Shown here: positions 46,691 to 55,477 of the stretch, one piece after another
Numbering within the stretch: the stretch's first letter is position 1
Layout: every line of letters starts with the position of its first letter
Assembly: GCA_046047235.1 (NCBI GenBank)
Contig: JBJOII010000033.1
Span: forward strand, 5,141 to 69,140
Length of the DNA stretch: 64,000 bases
DNA from: JBMTVN01 sp046047235
Lineage (GTDB): Bacteria; Verrucomicrobiota; Verrucomicrobiia; Limisphaerales; JAHDYP01
Direction: 5' to 3'
Program-made: the position numbers and the translations under genes
The notes under the pieces: model-generated
Seen by the model: the letters and a program-made list of their open reading frames with translations, nothing else
Database searches by the model: none
Told to the model about the DNA's origin: nothing

Positions 46691-47413
46691 TTATTTGCCC
46701 AGTGCGAGACGTTCGGCCAGGCGTTCGGGCAGGCCTGCTGCCCGGATTTTGGCCTGGGTTTTGGCGATGTCGTAATCGAGTCGGCGCAGTTCGATTGTGC
46801 CTTCATCCATGTCGTAGACCACGTAAGTGGCCTTGGCGACACCGTCGCGGGATTGGCCAACGCTACCGACATTGACGAAGTATTTGCGGCCGGGTTCGAC
46901 CTTGAACTTCGAATAGGTGCCTCCGCGGACGACCGTATCGCGTATGAACGCGATAGGGACATGGGTATGGCCGAAGAAGCAGATGGAGGTGTTTTGGTAG
47001 GTAAAGCTGGCTGCGGCGGCGAGGCGGTCAAAGACGTATCCCCAGCGTTGGGGGCCGTCGAGCGTGGAATGGACGATAGAGAAACTGGCGACCATCCGGA
47101 TGTATTTGAGGTTGCGGAGCCAGTCACGGTCTTCCTCGGTGAGCTGGTTCCGGGTCCATTGGATGGCCTCGGCGGCGTGGGGGTTGAAGCCTTCGAGGTT
47201 GCTTTCGAGCGAGCAGTATTCGTCGTGGTTGCCCTTGACGCAGGGCATATTCATTTCACGGACGATATCGAGGCATTCTTTGGGATTGGCGTTATAGCCG
47301 ACGACATCGCCCAGGCAGCAGTAGTGGGTGCAGCCTTGTTCCTTGGAATCATTGAGCACGACTTCCAAGGCTTCGAGGTTGGCGTGCAGGTCGGCTATGA
47401 TGGCGTACTTCAT
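46691..47413 (-). CDS. Calcineurin-like metallophosphoesterase
   Basis: 240-aa phosphoesterase. The dinuclear-metal motifs are complete: ADLHANLEAL (about 7-16), GDVVGYN (35-41), GNHDEYC (about 61-67) and FFGHTHVP. The family resembles cytoplasmic YfcE/ApaH-type enzymes that cleave phosphodiesters or diadenosine polyphosphates. There is no signal peptide. It lies directly downstream of the acylphosphatase gene (5-base gap), so the two form an operon. Confidence 0.9.
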   Translation of the reverse strand: MKYAIIADLHANLEALEVVLNDSKEQGCTHYCCLGDVVGYNANPKECLDIVREMNMPCVKGNHDEYCSLESNLEGFNPHAAEAIQWTRNQLTEEDRDWLRNLKYIRMVASFSIVHSTLDGPQRWGYVFDRLAAAASFTYQNTSICFFGHTHVPIAFIRDTVVRGGTYSKFKVEPGRKYFVNVGSVGQSRDGVAKATYVVYDMDEGTIELRRLDYDIAKTQAKIRAAGLPERLAERLALGK

Positions 47414-47418
47414 CGCAT

Positions 47419-47697
47419 TTATCCGGCTATCTCAAATCCGCGCAGGTTACCTGTGGCTGCGGACCACTGGATTTCTTCGTGGCGAATCAATCCTCCCAGG
47501 CCGGAATCGAGGATGGCTTGCTGGAAGGCTTCGAGCTCATCCCGTTCACCTTCTGCGACCAATTCGACTCTGCCGTCGGGCAGGTTGCGCACGGTGCCGG
47601 TAAGCTCGAAGCCCATGACCAATCGTTTGGTTGTGTAGCGGAATCCTACGCCTTGAACTTTACCCGAATACAGAATGGTCATTCGAATGCGGTTCAT
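47419..47697 (-). CDS. acyP: Acylphosphatase
   Basis: 92-aa acylphosphatase that hydrolyses acyl phosphates such as acetyl phosphate or carbamoyl phosphate. The catalytic arginine lies in GKVQGVGFRY and the catalytic asparagine in GTVRNLPDGRVEL. The size is normal. The start is set at MNRIRMTILY; a longer upstream frame has no family similarity. It heads a minus-strand unit with the metallophosphoesterase. Confidence 0.9.
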   Translation of the reverse strand: MNRIRMTILYSGKVQGVGFRYTTKRLVMGFELTGTVRNLPDGRVELVAEGERDELEAFQQAILDSGLGGLIRHEEIQWSAATGNLRGFEIAG

Positions 47698-47885
47698 GGC
47701 GAAGCCTTGCGGACACAGCCCCGATTGGCCTTTTGAGGGCCACAAGTTTGGTTTGACCAGCAACTTGCGCGACGGGAATGAAGCCACAATCCGGAGGGGG
47801 GGTGCAATGTTTTTATAGGGTTGTGGGACGGGATTGGAGTTTGGCGTTTAGGGATTGGGGTGCTAGGGTTTCCGAGGTTTTGGCT

Positions 47886-48719
47886 ATGAATTCAAATTTA
47901 GGCAGCAAGTTGGCGGGCGGGGTGGTTTTAGTTTTTCTGGTGGCGTTGCTGGGGTCTTCCTCGACGTATGTGGTGGAGCCGGGGCACCGCGGTGTTCTGG
48001 TGACGCTGGGCAAGGTATCCGAGGTGTTTAAGCCGGAGGGTTTTGGGGTGAAGCCGCCGTTGATTTCGCGGGTGCATCATCAGACCGTGCAACGTCAGAC
48101 AGGGCGGATGGAGGCGGGTTGTTATTCGTCTGATTTGCAGCAGGTCGTGGTGGAGGTGAAGGTGTTGTATCGGGTTCCGGAGGGTCAGGTGGTGACTTTG
48201 TATCGGGATTTTGAGGGAGACATTTTTGATTCGCTGGTTGAGCCGCGGGTGGCGGAGGCCTTGAAGGAAGTGACGGCATTGCGTCGGGCGGAGGAGATTG
48301 TGCAGCAGCGGGAGCAAGTGAAGTCGATGACATTGGATTCGGCGCAGGCGAAGGTGGGGGGGTTGCTGGTGATTGAGGATGTGGTGCTGGAGGACATTAA
48401 GCTGACGGACATTTTGGAGTCATCGATTGAGGAGAAGATGGTACGTGAGCAGGAGGCGGCTCGCGCGCGGTTTGCGCAGCAGCAGGCGGAGGTGGAAGCG
48501 GAGACCAAGGTGATTGAGGCGAAGGGGGAGGCGGATGCGATTCGGTTGCAGGGCAAGGCCTTGCGGGAGAATCCTTCGGTGTTGGATTTGATGGTGGTGA
48601 CGCGTTGGGATGGGGTGACGCCGTTGGTGGCGGGGCCGGGTTTAGAGGGGACTGAGGTATTACTGCCATTGGGGCCGGCTCCGGTGGTGAACGAGAAAGC
48701 AGGAGGAGAGCAGGAATGA
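47886..48719 (+). CDS. SPFH/prohibitin-family membrane protein (first of a pair)
   Basis: 277 aa. One N-terminal membrane anchor (about 9-26) is followed by an SPFH domain: YVVEPGHRGVLVTLGKVSEVFKPEG, CYSSDLQQVVVEVKVLYRVPEGQ and VAEALKEVTALRRAEEI. A charged coiled coil of AE-rich heptads ends near ETKVIEAKGEADAIRLQGKAL. Family members form membrane scaffolds, some controlling FtsH. It overlaps the next, similar gene by 4 bases (ATGA), resembling an hflK-hflC arrangement. Interaction partners are not shown here. Confidence 0.85.
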   Translation: MNSNLGSKLAGGVVLVFLVALLGSSSTYVVEPGHRGVLVTLGKVSEVFKPEGFGVKPPLISRVHHQTVQRQTGRMEAGCYSSDLQQVVVEVKVLYRVPEGQVVTLYRDFEGDIFDSLVEPRVAEALKEVTALRRAEEIVQQREQVKSMTLDSAQAKVGGLLVIEDVVLEDIKLTDILESSIEEKMVREQEAARARFAQQQAEVEAETKVIEAKGEADAIRLQGKALRENPSVLDLMVVTRWDGVTPLVAGPGLEGTEVLLPLGPAPVVNEKAGGEQE

Positions 48720-49594
48720 GTTCGAGGCATTATCGGGAGGTAAAGACCATTACCATTGATCCGCGGTCGGTGATGTTGACGGCGGGTGTGGGGATTCTTT
48801 TGTTTGCGGTTTTGATCCTGCTGGGCGCGGGGACGTATGTGGTTCAGCCGGGGTATCGGGGTGTGGAGGTGCGGTTAGGGCGGCCGGTGGAGCAATTTCG
48901 GGCGGAGGGTTTGGGATTAAAGATGCCGTTTGTATCGACGATTCACCCGATGTCGGTGCGCCAGCGGACGCGGGAGATGTCGGCGGAATGTTATTCTTCT
49001 GATCTGCAGCAGGTGCGGATGCAGTTGCGGGTGTTGTATCGGATTCCGCAGGATTCGGTGGTGACGATTTTCCGGGAGTATAAGGGGGATCCGTTTGAGG
49101 TCTTGATTTCGCCGCGGGTTGAGGAGGCGTTGAAGGAGGTTGCGGCGACGCGGAGTGCGGAGTTGATTGTGAAGCAGCGGGAGGAAGTGAAGAGTTTGGC
49201 GTTGGAATTGGCCCGCAAGAAGGTGGGTGAGAGTCTGCTGAACATTGCGGATCTGGTCTTGTATGACATTCGGTTATCGCCGGAGTTGGAGCAGGCGATT
49301 GAGCTGAAGATGGTGCAGGAGCAGGAGGCGTCGAAGGCGAAGTTCACGCAGTTAAAGACACAGATAGAGGCTGAGACCGTGGTGATTCGGGCTCGGGGTG
49401 AGGGTGAGGCGATTGAGATTCGGGGTGATGCCCTGAAGGACAGTCCTGGTTTTATTCGGTTGCAGTTGGTGGAGAAGTGGGATGGGCGGTCACCTTTGGT
49501 GGTGGGCGAGAGCGGGGGTGGGCTGTTGTTGACTCCCGGGGCGGCACCGGCGAGGGCGAATACGGCAGGCGGAGGGAGTGGGGGACGGCGATGA
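48716..49594 (+). CDS. SPFH/prohibitin-family membrane protein (second of a pair)
   Basis: 292 aa, a paralogue of the upstream SPFH protein with the same order: anchor at about 20-40 (TAGVGILLFAVLILLGAGTY), SPFH domain (VVQPGYRGVEVRLGRPVEQFRAEG; CYSSDLQQVRMQLRVLYRIP) and coiled coil (VQEQEASKAKFTQLKTQIE). The tail is Gly/Ala-rich (RANTAGGGSGGRR). Starts and stops overlap by four bases on both sides, so the three genes are translationally coupled. The two SPFH proteins probably form a hetero-oligomer. Confidence 0.85.
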   Translation: MSSRHYREVKTITIDPRSVMLTAGVGILLFAVLILLGAGTYVVQPGYRGVEVRLGRPVEQFRAEGLGLKMPFVSTIHPMSVRQRTREMSAECYSSDLQQVRMQLRVLYRIPQDSVVTIFREYKGDPFEVLISPRVEEALKEVAATRSAELIVKQREEVKSLALELARKKVGESLLNIADLVLYDIRLSPELEQAIELKMVQEQEASKAKFTQLKTQIEAETVVIRARGEGEAIEIRGDALKDSPGFIRLQLVEKWDGRSPLVVGESGGGLLLTPGAAPARANTAGGGSGGRR

Positions 49595-49785
49595 TCTGGC
49601 GCAAGTCCAGCGTTCGTTACGGCGCGCTGGTTATAGCGCTGGCGGTGGGCTTGGTCTTGGTTTTCCCTTCTGCGTTGGCCTTTGTGGAGCTGGCGGCGCG
49701 GGAGCTGCGTTATTTATGGTGGTTGGTGTTGATGGTGGGGGTTGGGATTTGGTTGGTTTGGGCGGCGAGGCGGAAGCCGCTCTAA
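49591..49785 (+). CDS. Small two-helix membrane protein of the SPFH operon
   Basis: 64 aa, ATG overlapping the SPFH stop (ATGA). Two hydrophobic segments (GALVIALAVGLVLVFPSALAFV and LWWLVLMVGVGIWLVW) are separated by ELAARELRY, and the C-terminus is basic (AARRKPL). Its coupling to the two SPFH genes suggests a subunit or regulator of that assembly. No named family is recognised. Small membrane partners of SPFH scaffolds are known in general, but a specific match is not claimed. Confidence 0.7.
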   Translation: MIWRKSSVRYGALVIALAVGLVLVFPSALAFVELAARELRYLWWLVLMVGVGIWLVWAARRKPL

Positions 49786-49848
49786 GTGTTGAGGCTGAGG
49801 GAAGAGCCGGCTCCGGCGGCGTGTGAATGGGGTGGAGCCCAGGGACCG

Positions 49849-50295
49849 TCAGGCGTCCGGATTCGCCAGAGCGCCTGTTGCTGGCGGATGGTCGACCCTT
49901 TTTCGACCGAGCAGGGCGAGGAGGACGGCGCTTTCGAGGATCACGACAGGTCCTTCGCGCCAGGTCCATTCGGCTGGCATACCGGCTTGGAGGTCGATGC
50001 CGGTGACGAGGATACCGAAGAGGATGCCGGTGGTGGCGAGGAACCGGAGGGCGGGGTGGTAGCGGTTGACATCGAAGGAGAGGAAGAGGAGTAGGGCTCC
50101 GTACATGCCGTAGAGGGCGGAGGCGGAGCGGGTGAGGTAACGGATGATGGGGAGGTCGGGGAGTTCGACGAGGCCCATGCGGTCATTGATGGAGGCCATC
50201 CAATCGTGAGGGACGAAGACGAAGGGCAGGGCCAGCAGCATCATGGTGGCGACGAAGCGGAGGTAGATGAGCGTGATGCGTTGTCGGGATTTCAT
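49849..50295 (-). CDS. Four-helix membrane protein of unknown function
   Basis: 148 aa with four predicted membrane segments (FVATMMLLALPFVFV, ALYGMYGALLLFLSF, FLATTGILFGILVTG and EGPVVILESAVLLALL). It starts MKSRQRITLIYL and overlaps the thioesterase gene by four bases (ATGA coupling). The N-terminus carries a short basic cytoplasmic tag. It lies at the end of a minus-strand series running from about 57.6 to 49.8 kb and converges on the SPFH operon. The family is not recognised. Confidence 0.65.
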   Translation of the reverse strand: MKSRQRITLIYLRFVATMMLLALPFVFVPHDWMASINDRMGLVELPDLPIIRYLTRSASALYGMYGALLLFLSFDVNRYHPALRFLATTGILFGILVTGIDLQAGMPAEWTWREGPVVILESAVLLALLGRKRVDHPPATGALANPDA

Positions 50296-50741
50296 GGTAG
50301 GACGGGTTTAAAGAGGTCGAGGAACCAGGCTGGGGGGCGGGTTGGGCGGCCTAGGTCATTGGTGATGGCATGGATCGTGTATCCCTGCGTGACGGGTTTT
50401 CCGGTGGCGGCCTGGACGATGCGGGCGTGGCAGCGGAGTCGGACGCGACCTTCCATGAAGGCGACGGAGTGAAGTTCGAGGAGGTCGTCATATCGGGCTC
50501 GGCCCTGGTATTCGACGTGGGCTGCGACGAGGGGGAGGAAGAAGCCGCGGTTTTCCATTTCCGTGTAGGGGAGACCGGCATCGCGCATGAGTTCGGAGCG
50601 GCCCATTTCGAACCATTCCAGTGGGCGTGAGTTATAGAACGTGCCCATCTGGTCGGTTTCGCTGTAGCGGACGCGAAACTGGAGAGTATGGCGGAGGGCG
50701 AGGAGGCTGGGGTCGTTCGGGTTGATTTCGGGCTTTGGCAT
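50292..50741 (-). CDS. Acyl-CoA thioesterase (hotdog fold, YbgC/4HBT-like)
   Basis: 149 aa. The hotdog-fold active-site region is RVRYSETDQMGTFYNSRPLEWFEMGRSEL, with the Asp of SETD as likely catalytic residue. Further motifs are VEYQGRARYDDLLELHS and RLRCHARIV. Cytoplasmic YbgC-type enzymes hydrolyse short or medium acyl-CoAs and act with the Tol-Pal system or in hydroxybenzoate metabolism; substrate choice is open. The start is the ATG of MPKPEINPND, seven bases after the flavodoxin-fold gene. Confidence 0.88.
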   Translation of the reverse strand: MPKPEINPNDPSLLALRHTLQFRVRYSETDQMGTFYNSRPLEWFEMGRSELMRDAGLPYTEMENRGFFLPLVAAHVEYQGRARYDDLLELHSVAFMEGRVRLRCHARIVQAATGKPVTQGYTIHAITNDLGRPTRPPAWFLDLFKPVLP

Positions 50742-50748
50742 GTCGGGT

Positions 50749-51339
50749 TTAGGAGAGGAGAGTGTGGGTGATTTGCCTCGTATCCTCGAGCCATTGTTGG
50801 CGTTGCTCGGGTGTGCTGGTGATGACGGGTGAGAGGGCGAGCCGGTGGACAGTGGGGATGCCGCAGAGACCGAAGACCACCTTAAGCCAGTGGGATGCGA
50901 GTGGATCGCCGAGGTGGGTTTCCTCGATGTGCTGGGGGGTGTTGGCGGTATGGATGACGAGGGCGGCTTTGGCTTTAAGGAGGCCGACGGGTTTGGCGCC
51001 GCCCTGGCCATCGGGGATGAAATTATAGGCACGGCCTGCGCGAAGGCAGCGGTCACACCAGCCGCGAAGTATGGCCGGGGGTGAGCTCCACCAGTTGGGG
51101 TGGATGATGGCGATACGATCTGCGGTCTCGACTTCGTGGCAGTGTTGTTCGATGTGGGGAGGGAGTGTTGCGTCCCGTTCCAACTCAGCGGCGGTCATGA
51201 CGGGATCGAAGCTTTCGGCATAGAGGTCGTGGAACGTGACGGAGTGACCGGCTTCGGTTACGGTTTCGGCGACACGTTGGGCGAGGGCGTGATTGAGGCT
51301 GTTGGCTTTGGGGTGGGCGAGGATGACGAGGACGTTCAT
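50749..51339 (-). CDS. NAD(P)H-dependent quinone reductase (flavodoxin-like fold)
   Basis: 196-aa FMN-dependent oxidoreductase of the KefF/MdaB/NQO1 type. The FMN-binding opening MNVLVILAHPKANSLN and the later HPNWWSSPPAILRGWCDR block are intact. It reduces quinones or related acceptors with NAD(P)H, often for electrophile protection. It is close to the thioesterase gene on the same strand and 77 bases downstream of GH97. The start was chosen at the ATG of MNVLVIL. Confidence 0.85.
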   Translation of the reverse strand: MNVLVILAHPKANSLNHALAQRVAETVTEAGHSVTFHDLYAESFDPVMTAAELERDATLPPHIEQHCHEVETADRIAIIHPNWWSSPPAILRGWCDRCLRAGRAYNFIPDGQGGAKPVGLLKAKAALVIHTANTPQHIEETHLGDPLASHWLKVVFGLCGIPTVHRLALSPVITSTPEQRQQWLEDTRQITHTLLS

Positions 51340-51416
51340 GGTTGGTCGGTTGGGCTGGATTACAGCATGCGGGTTCGTGGCGGGCAACTCACTGTGGGTG
51401 TGGAGGTGTCGCGGCT

Positions 51417-53306
51417 TCAGTGGTCGCTGTTCATGGTGGTAGGCGTGAGGTGGATGGCGACACCGTTATTTGCTGGCAGGTTAAGCATATGCACCGTGGA
51501 GGCGGAGACGAGGGAGGATTCCTTCTTGAGTTGGGTGGGGTTGGGGGACTGGGGGTCATGGGTCCAGCGGGTGGCGTGGTAGTAGGCCTTTTGGGGCAGG
51601 AAGCGGTAGGCTAGCGGCAGCGTGCGGGGCTCATCGGCATTCATGGCGCCGATGAACCATTCATTTCCGTGGCGGCGGGCGATGACGGCGTATTGGCCGA
51701 CTGCGCCATGGAGGACGCGGGTTTCGTCCCAGGAGGTGGGGAGGGCCTTGAAGAACTCGAGTTCCGGGAGGCTGTTGAGTTGGTCGGGGCGATCGTACCA
51801 GAAGAGGAATTGCCAGGGGCTGAAGAGGCAGACTGGTTTGGCGAGCTGGAAAGAGTGGGACCAGAGTTCGTTGACCCTTGGGTTGCGGTAGCAGACCGTG
51901 TTGTCGGCACGGCCGGCGAGCATGCGGGTGAAGCAGGTGATCAGCGTTTGCCTGGCAGAAGGGCGGGCTTCGTCTCCACGGATGCCTTCCATGGTCATCA
52001 GGTTGGGGTAAGTGCGGGAGAAGCCTGTGCCGCGGTATTCATCGTGGACATCAACCATGAGCTGGTAGTCGGCTGCTTTGCGGATGGCATCATGGAGCCA
52101 TCGGGTCCAGTCCTGTGAGCCCACGTTGACGAAGCCGTATTTGACTCCGCTGACTCCCCAGCTGTGGTAGAGGGGGAGGATGGTATCGAGCTGCTTTTCC
52201 AGGGCGCGGCGGTTGACGTAGAGGAGAACGCCGATGTCGTGGTTGCGGGCGTGCTGGATCACCGCGGGAAGGTCGAGGGGGCCAGGGCTGCGTTTGGGGT
52301 CTACATTGACGGCGGTGGCATCGGCGAGGTCATCGTATTCATGGCCGTACCAGCCGGCATCGAACTCGATGAACTGGAGGCCGTTTTCTTTGGCGAAATC
52401 GACGCAGGCGAGGCCTCCGGCGGTGGTTAGCGTGACTTCGCGGATGATCTTGCCGGGTTGGATCCACGAGGTGTCCTGGATTTGGGACGGTGGGTTGAGG
52501 TTTAGCAGGAGGTAGTTTTGTTCGAGGAGTTGGCCGGGGGAATGACCCAGGAGGATGACGCGCCAGGGTGTGCGGAAGGGGAGCGGGCCTTGGCTGGGGC
52601 CATCGGTTTGGGTGGTGAGTGCGTTGGGGAGGTTGGGGGTGGGGCTGAGTTTGGCTCGGGCGTAGTTGGTGAGGCCGGCTTCGGCGATGGCAATGTAGGT
52701 ATTGGTGCCGGCATCGATCAGCAGGGGACGTTCGCAACCGGGCTTGAGCTGGCTCAGGTGCGTTTCCTCATATTCACCTTGGGCGGAGTAGGTGGCCCAG
52801 GTGCGGTGGTCGCCGGTGAGCCTGAACTCGGAGATTTCATTCAGGATGTGGGCTTGGGCCCAGCTGACCTGGGGCGGGAGTTCGAGCTGGATGGCGAGGC
52901 CCTCGTTATAGGCCCGGAAGCGGATGATCACGCGTCGGGTGGTTGCGGACTGGTGGTTTAGTTCGACTTCGAGGGCGTTGTAGTGATCGGGGATCGATGA
53001 CCTTTCGCCGGTGACGGGTGTCCAGTTGGTATTTACGCTGGTGGTTGAGGCATGAGCGATAGCGAGGTCTTTGGCGAGGGACGGTGCTTCCACCAGTTCC
53101 AAGCCGAGTCGCGAGGGGGTGATGATGGGCTGACCGTTCCAGGAGAGCGAGTAGGCGGGGCAGTGTTCCGCGCCGTTCATGCTCGCGAGGCTGAACTGCA
53201 ATTGCAGATGGCCATCCGGGGAGGAGAGCGAGAGCGTGTTGGTATTGCCGAGGGACTGGAGGGGCTGGAGCAGTGTGATGGTGGCGAGAAGCAGAGCTTG
53301 GTTCAT
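51417..53306 (-). CDS. GH97-family glycoside hydrolase
   Basis: 629 aa, exported (signal-like N-terminus MNQALLLATITLLQPLQ). A beta-sandwich N-domain is followed by a TIM barrel containing FIEFDAGWYGHEYDD, SWGVSGVKYGFVN, LMVDVHDEYRGTGFSRTYPN and MEGIRGDEARPSA. The DVHDE block near residue 417 sits where GH97 retaining enzymes have the nucleophile aspartate. Family members are alpha-glucosidases or alpha-galactosidases; which one is not decided. It begins 19 bases after the upstream exported protein gene, so both are probably co-transcribed. Confidence 0.86.
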   Translation of the reverse strand: MNQALLLATITLLQPLQSLGNTNTLSLSSPDGHLQLQFSLASMNGAEHCPAYSLSWNGQPIITPSRLGLELVEAPSLAKDLAIAHASTTSVNTNWTPVTGERSSIPDHYNALEVELNHQSATTRRVIIRFRAYNEGLAIQLELPPQVSWAQAHILNEISEFRLTGDHRTWATYSAQGEYEETHLSQLKPGCERPLLIDAGTNTYIAIAEAGLTNYARAKLSPTPNLPNALTTQTDGPSQGPLPFRTPWRVILLGHSPGQLLEQNYLLLNLNPPSQIQDTSWIQPGKIIREVTLTTAGGLACVDFAKENGLQFIEFDAGWYGHEYDDLADATAVNVDPKRSPGPLDLPAVIQHARNHDIGVLLYVNRRALEKQLDTILPLYHSWGVSGVKYGFVNVGSQDWTRWLHDAIRKAADYQLMVDVHDEYRGTGFSRTYPNLMTMEGIRGDEARPSARQTLITCFTRMLAGRADNTVCYRNPRVNELWSHSFQLAKPVCLFSPWQFLFWYDRPDQLNSLPELEFFKALPTSWDETRVLHGAVGQYAVIARRHGNEWFIGAMNADEPRTLPLAYRFLPQKAYYHATRWTHDPQSPNPTQLKKESSLVSASTVHMLNLPANNGVAIHLTPTTMNSDH

Positions 53307-53325
53307 GGCTGGGTTGGGGGTGTAG

Positions 53326-55419
53326 TTAGTCCCAGATGTTCACGCCCATTTCCTGGAGTTGGGCTGCGGCGTTGAGGAAGTGGGCGGTGATCCAGAACAC
53401 TGTCCAGGTTTCATGGTAGCCGCCCCGGAAGCGGGAGGGGTCGGACTGGTCGCCTCCCTGAACGTAGTTGGTGTGTTGGGGTTGTTCCCCCTGGCTGCCG
53501 TAGGGGTCGATGAGTTGGCCGCAGCTCCGGAACATGACTTGGGCGAGTTGGATGAGGTCGGGTTGGTTCAGGAGTTGTCCCATGCGGTGTATTTCCGGGG
53601 TCATGAGGACGCCGTAGGCATCGACGTGCATGTTTTGCGGGGAGACCGCGGTCCACCCGCGGGAGTTGAAGGTATGGTCGCGGAGGCGGCCGGCCGGTAG
53701 GTCCATATCCCAGACGCAGACGTAGGTGAGCACGACATCGAGCGCGTGTTTGGCCCAGGTGAGGAAGCGCGGGTTGGAGGTGGCCTCGTAGACGGCGAGG
53801 AAGCCTTGAAGCGCGGCGTAGGCACCTTCCTTGTCCTCAGAGCTGGCGTCGAGCGTGCCACCCCAATAGGGTTCCCGCATGGAGAGGTGTCGGTCGGCGA
53901 AGGTTTCGGCGGCTTTGATGGCGGCTTTGAGGTAGGCGGGTTGATTGAAGAGTTGGTGGGCTTTACAGAGCGGGGCGATGAAGAACGCTTCGCTGGTGGA
54001 GGGCGGGTTCCAGTCGGGTTGGAGGATACGGTCGGCGTGGAGGTCACAGGCCTTTTTCAGGAAGGCTTCCCAGGGTGCGGTGTTGAGTTTGCGGGTGCGG
54101 CCGACGCGGATGGCGTTGGCGATGTTGTTCATGCCTTGGCCTTGGGATAGGACTTCGATGTGGCTCCATTCCCTGGTTTCGTAGTTGTACCAGGTATGGA
54201 AGCCGGCTTCGTAAAAAGTGGCTTGGGCGATGGTGTTCAGCGAACGCCTGACTTGTTCGTCTGTGTTGCCGGCGCCGAGGTGGTCGCCGAGGACTTGGAG
54301 TGCGTAGCCCGGGGCGGCGGCCTGGCCGCACCAGCCGATTACGAAGAAAGGGCGGTTGGAGTCGGGATACTTGGCGAAGCCGGCGTCTGTGGTAGTGGTA
54401 TGCCATCGCGTCTGGCTGAAGCGGTATTTGCTTTCGAGGATTTCGCTGAACGAGGGGAATCCGTACAGGCTATAGGGTTGAAATATCTCGAGGCTGGTTT
54501 GGGTGGCGCTTTGGAATCCGGCGCCTTCGGTGGTTACGGGGTAGGTTTGGAGGTAGAAGGTTTTTTCGATGATGCCGTTGGGGGGAACGTCGAGGTAGGC
54601 ATTTGGGTAGGGGGCGAAGCCGGACTGGCGCTGTTTGGTGACTGAGCGTTGGCCATTGGAGGCGGCGGGGCCGGAGTAGAGTACGAGTTCCGTTGCGTTT
54701 CCCTGATTGATGCAACCGAGTGACCACCATTGGTCATGGAGGTGGGCGAACGGAGCGGGGGTGGGGACTGAGTGGAGTGCTGCCCCTTGCCAGCTTGAGT
54801 TCGAGGGCCATTCGAGGCTGACGAACGGCATGGGGAAGCGGTGTTCCTCGTAGATTGCTTCTTCGCCTGGTGTGCCTGAATACACGGGGACGCGTCCGCT
54901 GCGCGCACCCGAGGGGTTGCCGTGGTAGAGGATACCTGGCATGAGGACATTCCGGCCTGTTCCGGGGGTGATAAAGCGGACGGAGAGCGTGCAATGTGAG
55001 GCGGGTTCGGATCCGCGCCAGACGAAGCGTCGGATGCACTTGATGTAATTCGCGTAGGGGCGGTAGGCATCAGAGACCTCCCAGTTCCCCCGGGGAGTGG
55101 CGAGGGTTCCGCGTAGGATGGTCCAGGGACCGGAGTGTTCGATTTGGTCAGGCGAGGCGTGGTGCCAGTTGGCTGGCCATTGATTTTCCCAGTCCATAGC
55201 GACAGACCAAAGACCCTCAACGGGGGAGCTGAGGGTGGGCTGGTCTTCGAGGGTCCATTGGACTGCGGGTTTGTCCGGGGAAGTTGAGAAGGAAAGGCCG
55301 GGGGAGGCGCTGGCGAAGAAGGTGGTGAGAAGGGTGAGTGCGTAAAGAGAGTGGATGGTTCGGACGGCGAGTATGACGGCTGGATGCGGGATGTTTCGGA
55401 GAGTCATGCCGTGCGGCAT
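53326..55419 (-). CDS. Secreted six-hairpin-glycosidase-like protein
   Basis: 697 aa with an N-terminal signal or anchor. Residues about 50-330 are beta-rich (WSVAMDWENQWPANW; RFVWRGSEP; TPGTGRNVLMPG). Residues about 350-690 are helical with repeated Trp and His motifs (ATFYEAGFHTWYNYETREWSH; LTWAKHALDVVLTYVCVWDMD; GGYHETWTVFWITAHFL). This is the pattern of (alpha/alpha)6 glycosidases. No exact family is claimed. It precedes GH97 by 19 bases on the same strand, suggesting a shared carbohydrate substrate. Confidence 0.6.
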   Translation of the reverse strand: MPHGMTLRNIPHPAVILAVRTIHSLYALTLLTTFFASASPGLSFSTSPDKPAVQWTLEDQPTLSSPVEGLWSVAMDWENQWPANWHHASPDQIEHSGPWTILRGTLATPRGNWEVSDAYRPYANYIKCIRRFVWRGSEPASHCTLSVRFITPGTGRNVLMPGILYHGNPSGARSGRVPVYSGTPGEEAIYEEHRFPMPFVSLEWPSNSSWQGAALHSVPTPAPFAHLHDQWWSLGCINQGNATELVLYSGPAASNGQRSVTKQRQSGFAPYPNAYLDVPPNGIIEKTFYLQTYPVTTEGAGFQSATQTSLEIFQPYSLYGFPSFSEILESKYRFSQTRWHTTTTDAGFAKYPDSNRPFFVIGWCGQAAAPGYALQVLGDHLGAGNTDEQVRRSLNTIAQATFYEAGFHTWYNYETREWSHIEVLSQGQGMNNIANAIRVGRTRKLNTAPWEAFLKKACDLHADRILQPDWNPPSTSEAFFIAPLCKAHQLFNQPAYLKAAIKAAETFADRHLSMREPYWGGTLDASSEDKEGAYAALQGFLAVYEATSNPRFLTWAKHALDVVLTYVCVWDMDLPAGRLRDHTFNSRGWTAVSPQNMHVDAYGVLMTPEIHRMGQLLNQPDLIQLAQVMFRSCGQLIDPYGSQGEQPQHTNYVQGGDQSDPSRFRGGYHETWTVFWITAHFLNAAAQLQEMGVNIWD

Positions 55420-55477
55420 TGTTTGGCAAACCGAGGGAGGCTACAAGCCTTCGAACGTGCAGGCCGAGAGAAGCCTT

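Noticed and set aside
49806..49817. GCCGG-CT-CCGGC hairpin between convergent genes as terminator
   Set aside because: A 5-bp stem with no T-tract is too weak to call.
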